From NCBI RefSeq assembly GCF_027257975.1, contig NZ_JANZKX010000001.1:1054001-1118000 (forward strand): a DNA stretch of 64,000 bases, written 5' to 3'. The translations under genes were made by a program, and so were the position numbers. Positions 49,072-56,920 of the stretch are shown here, in pieces. Numbering within the stretch: position 1 is the first letter of the stretch; each line of letters opens with the position of its first letter. The notes below the pieces were generated by a model. The model ran no database searches. It saw nothing but the letters and a program-made list of their open reading frames with translations, and had not been told where the DNA came from. The DNA is from Pelomonas sp. BJYL3. Its GTDB lineage: Bacteria > Pseudomonadota > Gammaproteobacteria > Burkholderiales > Burkholderiaceae_C.

Positions 49072-49920
49072 TTACTTCAGGCTCAGCACCTCGCCAAATC
49101 GATCGGCGGCCTCGGTGCCCGCCAGGCGCAGGGACTCGAGCGCCGGCAGACGCAGTCGCGGCAAGACCTCGGCCAGGCCGTCGGCAGGCAGGCCCGTATG
49201 ACTGAGGTCCAGCCGCTTCAGCCTGGGGAAGGCTTCGGCCGTGAGCAGGACGTCGAGCGCCTGGGTCGTGAGCGGATTGCTGGAGAGGTCCAGCGCCTCG
49301 ACCACGCGGGCCAGGGGACAGGCCGCCAGCGCCACCAGGTCAGCGGAGGCCAGATCGGCCGAGTTCAGCTGCAGTGACTTCAGCGCCACCAGGCCAGCGC
49401 CGCCCAGGGCCTCGCTCACGCCGCCGGCGAGGCGGATGCCGGACAGCTCGAGCGACTCCAGCCGGCCCAGCGACTCGCTGCGCGTGAGCGGGGCCAGGCC
49501 TTGCGCAAGGGTCTCGACCCTGTGCAGGCGCAGCCCGCGCAGGCCAGCGATGTAGGGGTGCTCGCACAGGGCGCGAACGGTGAATCCGTGCAGGTCCTCC
49601 ATGCGGTGCAGGACCAGCATCCCCACGAGGGCCAGGGCCACGCCCCGGTCACGCGCCAGCACGGCGGCATTGTGGTCCAGCCGGCGGATGCGCCAGTCCC
49701 ACTGCCCCAGCGGTGCGGCGGCACGAGCCACGACGGGCTCGATGGACTCGCCCGTGGGCCAGTGGAAGAGCAGTTCCAGCCAGGCGCCCCAGGCCGCCCT
49801 GGAGGCAGGCACCGTGAGCAGCCTCTCCAGAAGGGTCCTGCGGTCATCGGGGGACCAGCGCTTCAGGGCTGCCGCGTCGGCAAAGCCTGCCAGGTATTCG
49901 GAGTGCGACAAGACGTCCAT
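49072..49920 (-). CDS. Leucine-rich-repeat protein
   Basis: 282 residues. The N-terminal about 100 residues form a helical domain with a conserved-looking WLELLFHWPTGES segment. About six leucine-rich repeats follow (LRGLRLHRVETLAQGL, LESLELSGIRLAGGV, LKSLQLNSADLASADL, VEALDLSSNPLTTQAL, LKRLDLSHTGLPADGL, LESLRLAGTEAAD). No signal peptide. Precedes nothing on the same strand; the DUF4157 gene ends 189 bases upstream, also on the minus strand. LRR proteins of this kind bind other proteins, including as effectors. Confidence 0.85.
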   Translation of the reverse strand: MDVLSHSEYLAGFADAAALKRWSPDDRRTLLERLLTVPASRAAWGAWLELLFHWPTGESIEPVVARAAAPLGQWDWRIRRLDHNAAVLARDRGVALALVGMLVLHRMEDLHGFTVRALCEHPYIAGLRGLRLHRVETLAQGLAPLTRSESLGRLESLELSGIRLAGGVSEALGGAGLVALKSLQLNSADLASADLVALAACPLARVVEALDLSSNPLTTQALDVLLTAEAFPRLKRLDLSHTGLPADGLAEVLPRLRLPALESLRLAGTEAADRFGEVLSLK

Positions 49921-50109
49921 GGTGCACGAAACCTCCAGATTGCCAGTCAAGCCTGGGGCAGCGGGCCTGTGCCCCCGCCACCCACCGGGCATGACTTGCG
50001 GCCCGTCGAGGGCTGCCTGCCATTGTGGGACCTGCCGGCCAGGCACTGCCGCGGGCAGGGAGATGCGCAGCGGCGGCCGCCTTCTCGCTGGAAGCTGGCC
50101 GGCTCCCGG

Positions 50110-52449
50110 TCATTTGTCTTCGTCCTTCTTGGTCCGGCGCTTCTTGTCCTTGACCGCTGTATCTTTCACGACCTTCTTTTCCTTCTCCGCGTCCTTCCGG
50201 GCCCCCTTCTCGGCGCTCTTCAGGGGGCGCTCGCCACTCCCCCGCCCCTCGGCCTTGCGCTCCTTGCCAAGGCTGCGCTTGCGTTCCTTCTCCCCGGAGG
50301 CCTTGCGCTTCCCCTCCCGGGCCTTCTTCTCTTTGCCCCCCTCGGGCGGGCCATCCTTGCCGCCGCCGATCAGCTTTCTCGCCGCCTCGTCCTCCTTCTC
50401 GAAGTGGGTCAATGCGGCTTCGAGCACGATCAGGTCGCCGTCGGTATAGCGCCGCTGGTGCGGGGCAGGCTCGGCGCCCTCGGCCGCGGCTTCCTTGAGG
50501 GTCTTCGCGGGCGTGAGGAAGCCTTCTTCTTGCAGGAGACCGCCCAGCTGCTTCGACAGGCCCATGTTCCGGCTTCGCAGCCACCAGATCCTGTCCTGGA
50601 CCTTCTGGAGCCGGTCGCCGAGCCCGACCTTTCGACGGGCCTCGGTGACGTCGCCGTGACTGCCGATGTCGACGTCGGACACATTGGTGGCGCGGATGAA
50701 GACCTCGAAGGGATCCGACTTGTCCACCCCCGCAATCTCGCCTTCGCCGGAGGCCTTGGCCCCTTTCTCCTCGGGCAGCAGGCCCGCCATGGCGTTGTTC
50801 ACCGCAGCCTCGAAGGAGCGAAGCGGGGGAATCTTCTCGCTCTTCACGCTGCCGCGGTCGACCGCCGCCCCAGCGCTGATGGCATACACGGCCAGGGGCG
50901 GCGCGTCGAGGTTGGCGTCGATGTCGAACTTCTCGGGCATGAAGCGGATGTACTGCTTCGGCGCGCTCTTGTAGCCCTTGGCCAGGCTGCCGATGTAGTC
51001 GAGGTCCCCCAGCATCCTGGGATTCATGTAGCTCAGCCCCTCTTCCCGCTTGCCCGTCATCCACGCCTCGATCTGAGGCCTGTAGGTGCTCCACAAGCTG
51101 CCCAGACGCTCGTTGACGGCCTGGACCGAGGCCCACCAGCGATCGCGCCAGATCGCCTCGCCCTGCTCGCTGCGAGCTCCCTGGACGTGCCCCTGAGCCA
51201 GGGCGGCGAGCGCGCCGCCACCGCTCGGGGCTGAGTGCGCGAGCATTTCCTTGCTCAGGGCCTCCACCTTCACGGTCACTTCCCTGAGCTGGCCGAAGTA
51301 CACGTCCTGCAGGGCGCTGACCTCCTCGGTCACTTCGAAACTCCGCACCTGCTTCTTGTAGGCCAGCGAATGGGCCTTCACCTCGCCGGCATAGTCCAGC
51401 AGCCGGTCGCCGTAGTGGTGCTCGGCATTGAACTGCGCGAAGGCCGGCCAGTCCCGCTCCAGCGCCAGCTTGATGTTGTGCGCCTCGTGGAAGGCCTTGC
51501 GGAAGGGCTGGTAGAGCGGCGGGTCCTCCGGCCGCGCCGAGCCCTCGCGCCTGGATGGACGCCAGATCCCGACGTCCTTGCTGATGTCCGCCCTACCCTT
51601 CTTGCCGTCCTTGTCCGTCGTCTCTCTGAGGTCGATGCCCATGCGTTGCGCATCGTCCTCGTCCTCCACGAACTCCCGCAGCTTGTTGGGGTCGAGGCGA
51701 TGGAGGCGGTTGCGGTCGCCGAAGGCCTCCATGTCGATCACGCGCCGGTTCTTGCGCGTCCCGTCGCGACCGTAGTAGCCGAACTCCTTGCTGTTGACGT
51801 CGTCCCGCCCGAGCTGGGCCGGCATCGTGCCGCCGCTGCCTGGGGCGCTCGTCGTGGTCGACGCCGTGGCCGCCTTGCGCTGCGCCGGTCCGGCGGCCGC
51901 CTTGGCCCCCATCACGTCGGCCTCACGCTCCAGACCGGCGTTGTCGTTGACCGCCGTGCCGGCGACCTGCGTCGTGGCCTTCACCCGTCCCTGGCGCTGC
52001 TGCACCAGATGCCAGGCCTCGTGCGGCAGGTGCCGCTCCTGCCCAGGTCCGAGGTGGATGTCATTGCCCTGCGCATAGGCCGACGCGTTGAGCTGAGCAG
52101 GCTTGCCCGAGGCCCGATGCACGCGGACGCCCGACATGTCCAGGCCGGACAGCGATTCGATGCCCGCCTTGAGCGAGTCCGGCAGGCCCGTGCGGTTGAC
52201 GTCCGGCGCGGCCTGGGCCGGCGCCGCCTCGCTGCCATCGGGCTGGCGCTGCGCGGGCACCTGGGGCGATGCATAGCCCTGCACGACGCGCCGCTGCGCC
52301 TGCATCTGCGGCGACTGCGCGATGGAGGCCTGCAGCTGGGCGAGCCGTCCATCCGCGACGGCGGCATCGGGCCGCGCGGCGTCGCGCTCGCCGGCCGCGG
52401 CGGCGGGCTGGCCGCGCCGATGCCGGTCTGGCGTTTGGGGAATCTTCAT
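50110..52449 (-). CDS. DUF4157 (eCIS core domain) protein with lysine-rich C-terminal tail
   Basis: 779 residues. Residues about 60-190 hold the eCIS-core/DUF4157 domain: LPDSLKAGIESLSGLDMSGV, RVHRASGKPAQLNASAYAQG, and the HExxH-type motif in HLPHEAWHLVQQRQGRVKAT. This domain marks proteins linked to extracellular contractile injection systems. A large middle region (about 200-690) has no recognised fold. The last about 85 residues are extremely basic (many KK, KRK and RK runs, for example KKRRTKKDEDK), as in DNA- or nucleus-targeted effectors. The ATG at 52449 (MKIPQTPDRHR) is chosen because the frame upstream is not protein-like. No sheath, baseplate or tube genes are present in the window. 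Confidence 0.82.
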   Translation of the reverse strand: MKIPQTPDRHRRGQPAAAAGERDAARPDAAVADGRLAQLQASIAQSPQMQAQRRVVQGYASPQVPAQRQPDGSEAAPAQAAPDVNRTGLPDSLKAGIESLSGLDMSGVRVHRASGKPAQLNASAYAQGNDIHLGPGQERHLPHEAWHLVQQRQGRVKATTQVAGTAVNDNAGLEREADVMGAKAAAGPAQRKAATASTTTSAPGSGGTMPAQLGRDDVNSKEFGYYGRDGTRKNRRVIDMEAFGDRNRLHRLDPNKLREFVEDEDDAQRMGIDLRETTDKDGKKGRADISKDVGIWRPSRREGSARPEDPPLYQPFRKAFHEAHNIKLALERDWPAFAQFNAEHHYGDRLLDYAGEVKAHSLAYKKQVRSFEVTEEVSALQDVYFGQLREVTVKVEALSKEMLAHSAPSGGGALAALAQGHVQGARSEQGEAIWRDRWWASVQAVNERLGSLWSTYRPQIEAWMTGKREEGLSYMNPRMLGDLDYIGSLAKGYKSAPKQYIRFMPEKFDIDANLDAPPLAVYAISAGAAVDRGSVKSEKIPPLRSFEAAVNNAMAGLLPEEKGAKASGEGEIAGVDKSDPFEVFIRATNVSDVDIGSHGDVTEARRKVGLGDRLQKVQDRIWWLRSRNMGLSKQLGGLLQEEGFLTPAKTLKEAAAEGAEPAPHQRRYTDGDLIVLEAALTHFEKEDEAARKLIGGGKDGPPEGGKEKKAREGKRKASGEKERKRSLGKERKAEGRGSGERPLKSAEKGARKDAEKEKKVVKDTAVKDKKRRTKKDEDK

Positions 52450-52719
52450 CTCGCGTCTCCCGAGGTCGGCATCCAGCCGCCACCAAGCGCGAGCGTATCG
52501 ACATCGCCTGCCCGCAACCATCAGCAGAATGCTGAGAAACGCCTGGGAGCCGGGCCGCGCGAACGGCCCGGCTTCGCTGAAGCCTGCGCACAGCGGCCGG
52601 GCGCCTGGCCCGACATCGCGGATCCGGCCGCGCAGCGCTCCTACACTGCAGGGCGGACGGCCGCCTGGACCGGCGCTTGCGCTCCTGCCTGTCCCGCGCC
52701 CCACGCCCATCAGGACCCC

Positions 52720-53274
52720 GTGAACCTCTACAGCCGAACAGCCGTCATCCTTGCCGCATGCACGGCAAGCCTCGCCGCCTTTGCCGCAAGGCCGACGCCC
52801 CTCAAGCAGCTGTTCGTCCTGGTCGCACTCATCCTGCTGGCCGCGATCTTCTTCAGAGGCAGCTGGCAAGCGTTCAGGTCGTGGAAGGTCCGCCGTGTTG
52901 CCGCGCTTGTCGTTCCCCTCTTGGCGGCCTGCGCCATCCCTGCCGGCCTCGGACTGGGCCAGGCATGGCGGGCCTGGGCGTTTTCACTGGATCAGCCCAT
53001 GTATGCCCAAGCCGCCCAGTGGGCCGTGTCGAAGGCGAATGGCGGCAGTGACGTGCTCCTGCAACTGCCCACGGAATTCCAGGATCTCGCGTATGCCGTT
53101 CATGTGCAGGACGACCCCCTGTGCGGCACCGTCGTGGACTTCGTGTGGGGCAGCGGCTTTCCCGTCAGACACATCATCCGCCGCACTGTGCCGGCGTCAT
53201 CGCCAGCCAGCTGCCGCTCCCCGCACGGCCACGCTCACCCGATTGGCGAGCACTGGTACGAGTACGTCCACTGA
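52720..53274 (+). CDS. Membrane protein of unknown function
   Basis: 184 residues from GTG at 52720, with AGGA five bases upstream. Two to three hydrophobic helices (AVILAACTASLAAFAA, LFVLVALILLAAIFF, VVPLLAACAIPAGLGLG) are followed by a polar C-terminal domain containing one Cys and a His-rich end. No family recognised. Divergent from the DUF4157 gene. Confidence 0.6.
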   Translation: MNLYSRTAVILAACTASLAAFAARPTPLKQLFVLVALILLAAIFFRGSWQAFRSWKVRRVAALVVPLLAACAIPAGLGLGQAWRAWAFSLDQPMYAQAAQWAVSKANGGSDVLLQLPTEFQDLAYAVHVQDDPLCGTVVDFVWGSGFPVRHIIRRTVPASSPASCRSPHGHAHPIGEHWYEYVH

Positions 53275-53390
53275 ATGCGCCCTACGTCCATGCAGCGCCG
53301 GCAGCGGCCACTCGGGGTTCATTCGCACCCATCGGCACCGGAACGCCATCAATGCAAGGCTCAGCGGAATCAGCCCTTGCCAGCGTGACC

Positions 53391-54323
53391 TCAAACCACC
53401 AGCTGCCCTCGCGTCCGCGCCACGCAGACCGTCACCTCCACGCCTGCCGTGAAGCGGAGGAAGTCGGCCTCCATGCCGTCCGAGAAGATGACGCCGTGCT
53501 CCGGCATTCTGGACCGCAACCTCAGCGGCGCAGCGGCCGTCACCTGGCCGTAGACCATGGTGGCTTGCGTGCGTTGCGTGGGAAAGGGCTCGCGCACGGC
53601 AAAGGTAAGGTGATCGGTGTCCCAGCTCATGGGCGTGTAAGCCCCGCCCCCCTGAGCGCCGGCCGCCGAGGCCAGCGCCAGGGACCCGGTCATCACGCTC
53701 TTGAGCCAGGCCGTGGAGCCCAGCCCGGTCGACACGATGACGCCCGACGACGACTGCTGCTCCTGCCGCTCACCCAGCGCGATGTCGTACAGCGCCGACG
53801 TATGGCTGCGCGGCCCGATGAACAGGTCGTTGACGGCCCGCAGGGTCTGCCCATCGGACAAGCGGGCCTCGGCCATGGTGACGGTCTTGGTCGGGCGCCG
53901 CTCGCGCGCCACATCGCGCAGCAGGGCATCGAGATGCCCGGGCTCGAAGGGCAGCAGCACGCCGTCCCAGCGCGAGGGCTCGGGATTCACGCCGATCAGC
54001 GGCTGCCCCTCCAGGTACTTCATCGTGTTGGCCACCAGGCCATCCTGGCCCAGCGCGATCACGATGTCGTCCGGCGCAAAGACGAAGTTCGGCAGCAGCG
54101 ATCGATCCAGCACCTGGTGCCGCCCCCAGTCCCGCAAGACGGCGCTGACCCGCTGCAGGCTCTGCGCATAGGCCATGTTCTCCTGGACGTAATCGGTGAA
54201 GTCCGCGCCCAGGTGCTCGAGGTAGAAGCGGGCCTGCTGCAGCGTGTGGTACTTAGCGACCAGCTCCTCCAGCCGGGTCTTGCGGGTCACCAGCACCACC
54301 TTGCGGTCAGCGGGCGCGTTCAC
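53391..54323 (-). CDS. NAD(+)/NADH kinase-like protein
   Basis: 310 residues. KVVLVTRKTRLEELVAKYH opens a diacylglycerol/NAD-kinase-like fold. The nucleotide loop reads IALGQDGLVANTMKYL, where classical NAD kinases have GGDGT, so this is a variant. NPEPSRWDGVLLPF and VIVSTGLGSTAWLKS are the other conserved blocks. GTG at 54323, with AAGGGGG five bases upstream, overlaps the SPFH stop by 17 bases, so the pair is coupled. It probably phosphorylates NAD or a related nucleotide; whether the altered motif retains activity is unknown. Confidence 0.8.
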   Translation of the reverse strand: MNAPADRKVVLVTRKTRLEELVAKYHTLQQARFYLEHLGADFTDYVQENMAYAQSLQRVSAVLRDWGRHQVLDRSLLPNFVFAPDDIVIALGQDGLVANTMKYLEGQPLIGVNPEPSRWDGVLLPFEPGHLDALLRDVARERRPTKTVTMAEARLSDGQTLRAVNDLFIGPRSHTSALYDIALGERQEQQSSSGVIVSTGLGSTAWLKSVMTGSLALASAAGAQGGGAYTPMSWDTDHLTFAVREPFPTQRTQATMVYGQVTAAAPLRLRSRMPEHGVIFSDGMEADFLRFTAGVEVTVCVARTRGQLVV

Positions 54324-55359
54324 GCTGGCCCCCTTGCGGCTCCGAGCTCGTGTGCCCCAGCAAGGCCTGCAGCAGCTCTGGCGCCATATTGAACTGGCCG
54401 ATGCGCTCGGCGTTCTCGGCAATGCCGCCGAAGGCCTGCGCAATGAGCTGGGCCGGCTGCATGCCCACGGCGGCCAGGGCCTGCACGACACGCGTGTCGG
54501 CCTGGCTCAGCGCACTCATCACGCTGGCGACGCGGTGCGCTTCGGCCTCGGCCAGCGTGCGGCTGTTGGCCGCCTGGCCGGAGACAAAGGCCTTGCGGCT
54601 TTCCTCCAGCTCGATGTCTGCCGTCATCTGCTCGGCGCGCAGGCCGTTGTCCTTGCGCATGAGCGCGGCCTTGGCCTCCAGCTTGGTCTCGCTGATCTCG
54701 CGGCGCTTGTGCTCGACGGCGATCTCGGTGTCCAGCTCGTTCTGGCGGATGGCGCGTTCCTTCTCGACGGCAGACATGCGGCGCGCATACACGGCGTCAT
54801 CGGCTGCACGCAGATTGGACTCGCGCGCCTCCGCCTCCAGCGCACGGGCGATGTCGGGCGTGGGCTTCACGCTGAGGATGGACACGCCCAGGATCTCCAG
54901 CCCCAGCGCCTGGATCTCGGGCTGCACGCCCAGCTCGCGCTGCGCGGTGCGCGCGATCAGGGCCGAGGAGCGCAGCGCCTGCTTCAGGTCCAGCGCCTGC
55001 ACAGCCTGCTGCACGATGACCTCGGCCTGCTGCGCCACGCGATCCGCCAGGCGGGCCGGGTCTTCAGAGGCATAGGTCTTGCCGTCCGGCCTCAGCGAGA
55101 AATCCATCAGGGCCGCGGTGCGCTGCGGCTCGCTGATGCGGTAGGTCACCTGCCCCTGCACCGTGACGCTCTGGAAGTCCGAGGTCACCAGGTCCAGCAT
55201 GAAAGGCCGGTCGTGGCTGGCCACGGGCACCGCGACGAGCGTGGTGGTCGGGGCGTAGTAGTAGAAGGACAGGCCCGCACCCTGGCGCGCCAGCTTGCCG
55301 CCGCGGAACTGCATCAGGTGCGTGGTGGGTTGGGACTTGATGAAGCGAATGCCGAACAT
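54307..55359 (-). CDS. SPFH/band-7 domain protein
   Basis: 350 residues. The SPFH core (about 20-190) includes VQGQVTYRISEPQRTAALMD and ILGVSILSVKPTPDIARALE. A long helical coiled coil with Glu/Arg-rich repeats follows. Stomatin-like proteins form membrane rings that scaffold other proteins. No N-terminal transmembrane helix is evident. AAGGAGG precedes the ATG by six bases. It is the first gene of a two-gene unit with the NAD-kinase-like protein, divergent from an NrtR-like regulator. Confidence 0.9.
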   Translation of the reverse strand: MFGIRFIKSQPTTHLMQFRGGKLARQGAGLSFYYYAPTTTLVAVPVASHDRPFMLDLVTSDFQSVTVQGQVTYRISEPQRTAALMDFSLRPDGKTYASEDPARLADRVAQQAEVIVQQAVQALDLKQALRSSALIARTAQRELGVQPEIQALGLEILGVSILSVKPTPDIARALEAEARESNLRAADDAVYARRMSAVEKERAIRQNELDTEIAVEHKRREISETKLEAKAALMRKDNGLRAEQMTADIELEESRKAFVSGQAANSRTLAEAEAHRVASVMSALSQADTRVVQALAAVGMQPAQLIAQAFGGIAENAERIGQFNMAPELLQALLGHTSSEPQGGQRERAR

Positions 55360-55389
55360 GTGGAACCTCCTTCTCCTATAAGTTGCTCA

Positions 55390-55411
55390 GTACATCTTGC
55401 ATAAGGTGTAC
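55390..55411. promoter_or_regulatory. 22-bp palindrome between SPFH and Nudix-regulator genes
   Basis: GTACATCTT (55390-55398) and AAGGTGTAC (55403-55411) form an inverted repeat with one mismatched pair in nine and a 4-base centre. A further half site GTACAACCT follows at 55413-55421. It lies in the 93-base divergent promoter region and is the likely binding site of the NrtR-like regulator. Confidence 0.75.
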
Positions 55412-55452
55412 AGTACAACCTACATTACGGAGCGTCAAGAGGCCAAGCAAAA

Positions 55453-56214
55453 ATGACCCGCAAGATTTCCTCCAGCCACGCAAGCAAGTCGGCAGGCGCT
55501 GCAGCCGCCAATGACTTTCCTCGGCCCTTCACCACGGTGGACGTGGTGATCTTCACCGTGCTGAACGACGCTCTGCAGGTGCTGCTGGTGCAGCGCCCCT
55601 CGGACGCCGCCGACCCCTTCCCCGGGCACTGGGCCTTGCCCGGCGGCTTCGTCAACGTGAGCCTCGATGACAGCCTGCTGGCCTGTGCGCGCCGCAAGCT
55701 GCTGGAAAAGACCGGCGTGGCCTCGCCCTATCTGGAGCAGCTGGGAAGCTGGGGCGGCGCCTCGCGGGACCCGCGCGGCTGGTCCGCCACGCATGCCTAC
55801 TTCGCGCTCATCCCTGCGCAAGACCTGGCCCTGGCCAAGGGCGCCAATGCGGCGGACGTCGCCTGGTTCCGGGTCGACGAGGTGCTGCAGGCGCCGCAGC
55901 TGGCCTTTGACCATGGCGAGATCCTGCAGGCGGCGGTGGAACGCTTGCGCAGCAAGGTCGAGTACACCTCGCTGCCGGCCTTCCTGCTGCCGGAGCCCTT
56001 CACGCTGCCGCAGCTGCAGCGCATGTATGAGGTCGTGCTCGGCCGGCCCGTCGACAAGAGCGGCTTTCGCACGCGCATGCTGGCCGCGGACTTCCTGGAA
56101 GAGGTGGGCCACATCGAGAGCGAGTCCAACCGGCCGCCGATGGGCTACCGGCTGAAGGATCGATCCGCGCCCGTTTACTTCCCGCGCACCTTCAGCCCAC
56201 GCCATGGGAGCTGA
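55453..56214 (+). CDS. NrtR-like Nudix transcriptional regulator
   Basis: 253 residues. The N-terminal Nudix fold (about 25-165) has FPGHWALPGGFVNVSLDDSL, but the catalytic box is degenerate. The usual GX5E, RE and EE acidic residues are replaced (seen as ARRKLLEKTGV). The C-terminal winged helix (about 180-240, FLLPEPFTLPQLQRMYEVVL, then RPVDKSGFRTRMLAADF) is the NrtR DNA-binding domain. NrtR senses ADP-ribose/NAD metabolites and represses NAD genes. The degenerate box fits a sensor without hydrolase activity. It faces the SPFH-NAD kinase unit across a palindrome and is followed by a macrodomain gene. Confidence 0.88.
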   Translation: MTRKISSSHASKSAGAAAANDFPRPFTTVDVVIFTVLNDALQVLLVQRPSDAADPFPGHWALPGGFVNVSLDDSLLACARRKLLEKTGVASPYLEQLGSWGGASRDPRGWSATHAYFALIPAQDLALAKGANAADVAWFRVDEVLQAPQLAFDHGEILQAAVERLRSKVEYTSLPAFLLPEPFTLPQLQRMYEVVLGRPVDKSGFRTRMLAADFLEEVGHIESESNRPPMGYRLKDRSAPVYFPRTFSPRHGS

Positions 56215-56262
56215 GCCCGGCATGGGTCTCAAGCCTGACGTCGAATCCTCAAGGAGTTGTTC

Positions 56263-56796
56263 ATGAGCCCACTGCGAGCCCTTCGCGCCGACATCACCAC
56301 CCTGGCCGTGGATGCCATCGTCAACGCGGCCAACTCATCGCTGCTGGGCGGAGGTGGCGTCGACGGCGCCATCCATCGTGCCGCAGGACCGGAGCTGCTG
56401 GAGGCCTGCCGGGCGCTGGCCGGTTGCAAGACGGGGCAGGCCAAGATCACGCCCGGGTTCAGGCTGCCGGCGTCGTACGTGATCCACACCGTGGGCCCGG
56501 TCTGGCAAGGGGGTCACAAAGGAGAGGCGGCCCTGCTCGAGAGTTGCTACCTCAGCTGCCTGCGCATCGCCCGAGAGAAGCGCTTGCGTTCGCTGGCCTT
56601 CCCGAGCATCAGCACGGGCGCCTATGGCTACCCCATCCAGCAGGCAGCCCGGATTGCCGTGGCCTGCGTCCGTCAGGGCTTGAGTGCCGAGGATGGGCCG
56701 CTGGACGTCACCTTCTGCTGCTTCTCTGCGGCGGATCTGGCGATCTACGAAGCGCTGCTCGGCACCGCCCCCCAGGCCGAGAGCGGCCCGCGCTGA
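56263..56796 (+). CDS. Macrodomain protein, O-acetyl-ADP-ribose deacetylase type
   Basis: 177 residues. [26 protein letters not shown] is present as [20 protein letters not shown], the ADP-ribose-binding signature. [11 protein letters not shown] and [12 protein letters not shown] are the other loops of YmdB/MacroD-type enzymes. It removes ADP-ribose from proteins or acetyl from O-acetyl-ADP-ribose. AGGAG lies six bases before the ATG at 56263. It is 48 bases after the NrtR-like gene on the same strand, giving an ADP-ribose/NAD theme to the locus. Confidence 0.92.
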   Translation: MSPLRALRADITTLAVDAIVNAANSSLLGGGGVDGAIHRAAGPELLEACRALAGCKTGQAKITPGFRLPASYVIHTVGPVWQGGHKGEAALLESCYLSCLRIAREKRLRSLAFPSISTGAYGYPIQQAARIAVACVRQGLSAEDGPLDVTFCCFSAADLAIYEALLGTAPQAESGPR

Positions 56797-56875
56797 GCAC
56801 GACCCAGGGCACGGCGTCTGAGCACGGGCCCGGGCGAATCGCTCAGGAAATGCCAGGCCGGGCGGGCACCGGGAC

Positions 56876-56908
56876 TCCAAAGAAGAAAGACCCGGAGGCC
56901 GGGGCTTT
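56876..56908 (-). terminator. Terminator of nrdJ
   Basis: On the minus strand, AAAGCCCCGG, loop CCT and CCGGGTCTTT form a stem with one mismatch, followed by a T-rich tract (TTTCTTCTTT). It lies 12 bases past the nrdJ stop. Confidence 0.75.
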
Positions 56909-56920
56909 CAGGGCGCGTTG

